A stretch of 64,000 nt of DNA from Pseudomonas sp. Irchel 3A7. GTDB lineage: Bacteria; Pseudomonadota; Gammaproteobacteria; Pseudomonadales; Pseudomonadaceae. Made by a program: the position numbers and the translations under genes. The notes beneath the pieces were generated by a model. It saw only the letters and a program-made list of their open reading frames with translations. It was not told the DNA's origin and ran no database searches. The stretch is from positions 62,001 through 126,000 of the forward strand of contig NZ_FYED01000012.1 in NCBI RefSeq assembly GCF_900187565.1. Direction: 5' to 3'. Below are positions 61,627 through 64,000 of this stretch, piece by piece (position 1 is the first letter of the stretch; each line of letters opens with the position of its first letter).

Positions 61627-63894
61627 TCAAATACGCCGCGTGGCGTAACGCTTGAGCATGCTCGGAACATCGAGAATCAGCGCAATGCGACCGTCACCGG
61701 TAATGGTGGCGCCCGACATGCCCGGGGTTCCCTGGAGCATTTTGCCCAATGGCTTGATGACCACTTCTTCCTGACCCACCAGTTGATCGACGACGAAGCC
61801 GATCCGCTGGGTGCCCACCGAAAGGATCACCACATGGCCTTCGCGCTGCTCTTCGTGAGCGGCGGAGCTGACCAGCCAGCGCTTGAGGTAGAACAACGGC
61901 AGCGCCTTGTCCCGCACGATCACCACTTCCTGGCCATCCACCACGTTGGTGGTCGACAGGTCGAGGTGGAAGATCTCGTTGACGTTCACCAGCGGGAACG
62001 CGAACGCCTGGTTGCCGAGCATGACCATCAGCGTCGGCATGATCGCCAGGGTCAACGGCACCTTGATGACGATCTTCGAACCCTGGCCCTTGGCCGAGTA
62101 GATGTTGATCGAGCCGTTGAGCTGGGAAATCTTGGTTTTCACCACGTCCATGCCCACGCCACGACCCGACACGTCGGAAATCTCAGTCTTGGTCGAGAAG
62201 CCCGGGGCGAAAATCAGGTTGTAGCACTCGGTGTCGCTCAGCCGATCGGCCGCATCCTTGTCCATCACACCGCGTTTCACCGCGATGGAACGCAGGACGT
62301 TCGGGTCCATGCCTTTACCGTCATCGGAGATCGATAGCAGGATGTGGTCACCCTCCTGCTCCGCGGCCAGGATGACCTTGCCGCCACGGGCCTTGCCCGA
62401 CGCTTCGCGTTCTTCCGGCGACTCGATGCCGTGGTCGACTGCGTTGCGCACCAAGTGGACCAGCGGGTCGGCCAGGGCCTCGACGAGGTTCTTGTCGAGG
62501 TCGGTTTCTTCGCCGACCAGCTCCAGGTTGATCTCTTTCTTGAGCTGGCGAGCCAGGTCGCGAACCAGGCGTGGGAAGCGCCCGAAGACTTTCTTGATCG
62601 GTTGCATCCGGGTCTTCATGACCGCGGTCTGCAGGTCGGCCGTGACCACGTCGAGGTTCGACACGGCCTTGGACATGGCTTCATCGGCGCTGTTGGCGCC
62701 GAGGCGGACCAGGCGGTTACGCACCAGCACGAGTTCGCCGACCATGTTCATGATTTCGTCGAGACGCGCGGTATCGACCCGCACGGTCGTCTCGGCTTCG
62801 CTGGCCGGTTTTTCCGCTGGCGCCGATGCCGGGGCACGGGCCGGAGCCGGAGCGGCAGCAGCCGCTGGAGTTTCGGCTTTCGGCTCTGGTGCCTTGGCCA
62901 CGGGTTTCGGTGCCGCAGCCTTGGCGACAGGTGCCGCCACCGGAGCACTGGTGCCCGAAGCGGTTCCAGAGGCAGTGCCAACTTCGGTGAACTTGCCTTT
63001 GCCGTGCAATTCGTCGAGCAGCGATTCGAATTCGTGATCGGTGATCAGGTCGCTACCGGCCGCAGCGGCGACAGGTGCTGCCGGGGTTGGCACCGAAGCG
63101 ATGGCCGATTCCAGCGCATCCACCGCAAAGTTGCCCTTGCCGTGCAACTGGTCGAGCAGTGCTTCGAATTCGTCATCCGTAATATCGGAGCTGTCGCCAG
63201 CGGCTTTCGGAGCTTCCGGCGCGGCAGGCGCGGCAGGCGCCACCACCGCATCAACGGCAAACTGGCCTTTACCGTGCAACTGGTCGAGCAACGACTCGAA
63301 CTCGGCATCGGTGATTTCGTCACTGGCAGCGCCGTCGCCGGCCGGTGCCGGAGCAGCCGCCGGCGCCTCGGCCTGTGCCTTCACGGCGTTCAGCGAGTCC
63401 AGCAGTTGTTCGAATTCATTGTCGGTAATATCGCCCGATTCGCTTTCAGCGACAGGCTCTTCAACCACGTCGGCAACGGGTGCCGGTGCGGCCTCGTCAG
63501 CCGTTTGCGGCTCGGCCAGACGGGCCAGGGCCGCGAGCAATTCAGGCGTGGCAGCCGTGATCGGGCTGCGCTCGCGGACTTCGCTGAACATGCTGTTCAC
63601 CGCGTCCAGTGCTTCGAGAACCACGTCCATCAATTCCGAGTCGACGCGACGTTCGCCCTTGCGCAGGATGTCGAACACGTTTTCGGCGATGTGACAGCAC
63701 TCCACCAGCTCGTTGAGCTGGAGGAAGCCGGCGCCCCCTTTTACAGTGTGAAAACCGCGAAAAATTGCATTGAGCAAGTCCGCATCATCCGGCCGGCTTT
63801 CCAGCTCGACCAGTTGCTCGGACAGTTGCTCTAGAATCTCGCCGGCCTCAACCAGGAAATCCTGAAGGATCTCTTCATCGGCGCCGAAGCTCAT
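61627..63894 (-). CDS. cheA: Chemotaxis histidine kinase CheA
   Basis: A 755-residue sensor kinase. The P1 Hpt domain has the phospho-His at about residue 49 (FRGFHTVKGGAGFL). The linker (about 125-368) is Ala/Pro-rich and carries four ITDxEFExLLD motifs. P3 dimerisation begins at VRVDTARLDEIMNMVGELVLVRN (about 371), P4 ATPase contains NAVDHGIESPEERE, DDGKGMD and GRGVGMDVV, and P5 is CheW-like. It phosphorylates CheY and CheB. It lies between cheZ and cheB. Confidence 0.97.
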   Translation of the reverse strand: MSFGADEEILQDFLVEAGEILEQLSEQLVELESRPDDADLLNAIFRGFHTVKGGAGFLQLNELVECCHIAENVFDILRKGERRVDSELMDVVLEALDAVNSMFSEVRERSPITAATPELLAALARLAEPQTADEAAPAPVADVVEEPVAESESGDITDNEFEQLLDSLNAVKAQAEAPAAAPAPAGDGAASDEITDAEFESLLDQLHGKGQFAVDAVVAPAAPAAPEAPKAAGDSSDITDDEFEALLDQLHGKGNFAVDALESAIASVPTPAAPVAAAAGSDLITDHEFESLLDELHGKGKFTEVGTASGTASGTSAPVAAPVAKAAAPKPVAKAPEPKAETPAAAAAPAPARAPASAPAEKPASEAETTVRVDTARLDEIMNMVGELVLVRNRLVRLGANSADEAMSKAVSNLDVVTADLQTAVMKTRMQPIKKVFGRFPRLVRDLARQLKKEINLELVGEETDLDKNLVEALADPLVHLVRNAVDHGIESPEEREASGKARGGKVILAAEQEGDHILLSISDDGKGMDPNVLRSIAVKRGVMDKDAADRLSDTECYNLIFAPGFSTKTEISDVSGRGVGMDVVKTKISQLNGSINIYSAKGQGSKIVIKVPLTLAIMPTLMVMLGNQAFAFPLVNVNEIFHLDLSTTNVVDGQEVVIVRDKALPLFYLKRWLVSSAAHEEQREGHVVILSVGTQRIGFVVDQLVGQEEVVIKPLGKMLQGTPGMSGATITGDGRIALILDVPSMLKRYATRRI
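62989..63429 (-). repeat. Four ITDxEFExLLD motifs in the CheA linker
   Basis: In CheA, ITDNEFEQLLDSL (156-168), ITDAEFESLLDQLHGKGQF (194-212), ITDDEFEALLDQLHGKGNF (238-256) and ITDHEFESLLDELHGKGKF (284-302) are separated by Ala/Pro-rich spacers of about 25 residues. The last three share LHGKG; the first has lost it. Confidence 0.9.
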
Positions 63895-63965
63895 TAATGG
63901 TGTGCTCCTAACAGGTCTAAAAACCCAAAAAACCTAAAATTCCAAAACTCTAGAAAACTAAAATT

Positions 63966-64000
63966 CTAAAATCCCAGGCTGGATAGCAAATCGTCCACAT
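63966..64000 (-). CDS. cheZ: CheZ C-terminus (partial, continues past window)
   Basis: The last ten codons before the TAG at 63966 encode VDDLLSSLGF, the conserved C-terminal CheY-binding peptide of the phosphatase CheZ. The 71-bp gap to cheA is AT-rich. This fits the usual cheZ-cheA order. Confidence 0.85.
   Translation of the reverse strand, partial: VDDLLSSLGF

Noticed and set aside
62344..63834. 496-codon open frame opposite cheA
   Set aside because: Its low-complexity Arg/Gly/Phe content is the complement of the CheA Ala/Pro linker.

Overview
The window is ordinary chromosomal DNA of a pseudomonad, most likely of the Pseudomonas fluorescens group. The evidence is the gene content (a sdh-suc operon divergent from gltA, a che-mot-par cluster beside ccm genes, a gcl-hyi-glxR-ttuD-pyk operon), the GC-rich codon use, and the many REP/REPIN repeats built on a GTGGGAGC head. 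A REP-associated tyrosine transposase (RAYT) lies among them. I see no prophage, plasmid, CRISPR array, rRNA or tRNA. The genome looks like host chromosome throughout, with small mobile or defence-type additions (RAYT, HicAB).

Layout. 1-6531 (minus): sdhCDAB-sucA-sucB, coding for succinate dehydrogenase and the E1/E2 subunits of 2-oxoglutarate dehydrogenase; gltA (citrate synthase) is divergent, and both promoters are visible in the shared intergenic region. 8764-10730 (minus): acetate permease pair yjcH-actP. 10980-18236: betaine-type binding protein, a membrane GH17 protein, a small membrane protein, an alpha/beta hydrolase overlapping an MlaA-like gene, YedI, and a TetR regulator. 18365-18823: RAYT between REPINs. 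19034-26358: glcG-like gene divergent from gcl-hyi-glxR-ttuD-pyk, a complete route from glyoxylate through tartronate semialdehyde and glycerate to pyruvate, with two copies of a TTGTATACAA palindrome between the divergent genes.

26508-35067: urea transporter, voltage-gated K+ channel with a C-terminal zinc ribbon, sulfate-binding protein, a HEAFH-containing lipoprotein, a small lipoprotein, an MFS transporter, hicAB with a probable operator, and a LysR regulator. 35183-45697 (minus): a full C-P lyase operon phnCDE-F-GHIJKLMNP without phnO. It is preceded by an array of Pho-box heptamers in 11-bp phase and carries a REPIN and a terminator-like hairpin inside it. 46318-53718 (minus): cytochrome c maturation ccmABCDEFGHI followed by a small lipoprotein gene.

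53917-55817 (plus): a FliK-like protein and a stand-alone FlhB C-terminal-domain protein. 55951-64000 (minus): cheZ (3' end)-cheA-cheB-motC-motD-parC-parP-cheW-DUF2802, the polar chemotaxis array with its ParC/ParP positioning proteins and the second stator MotCD. The CheA linker carries four copies of an ITDxEFExLLD motif that may be the docking region for ParP.

I did not find a wholly undescribed system. The points most worth a second look are the CheA repeats, the stand-alone FlhB-C/FliK pair, the Pho-box array and internal terminator of phn, the palindromic operators of the glyoxylate operon, the lipobox-less MlaA with its hydrolase partner, the HEAFH lipoprotein, and the mixed-type and nested REPINs.
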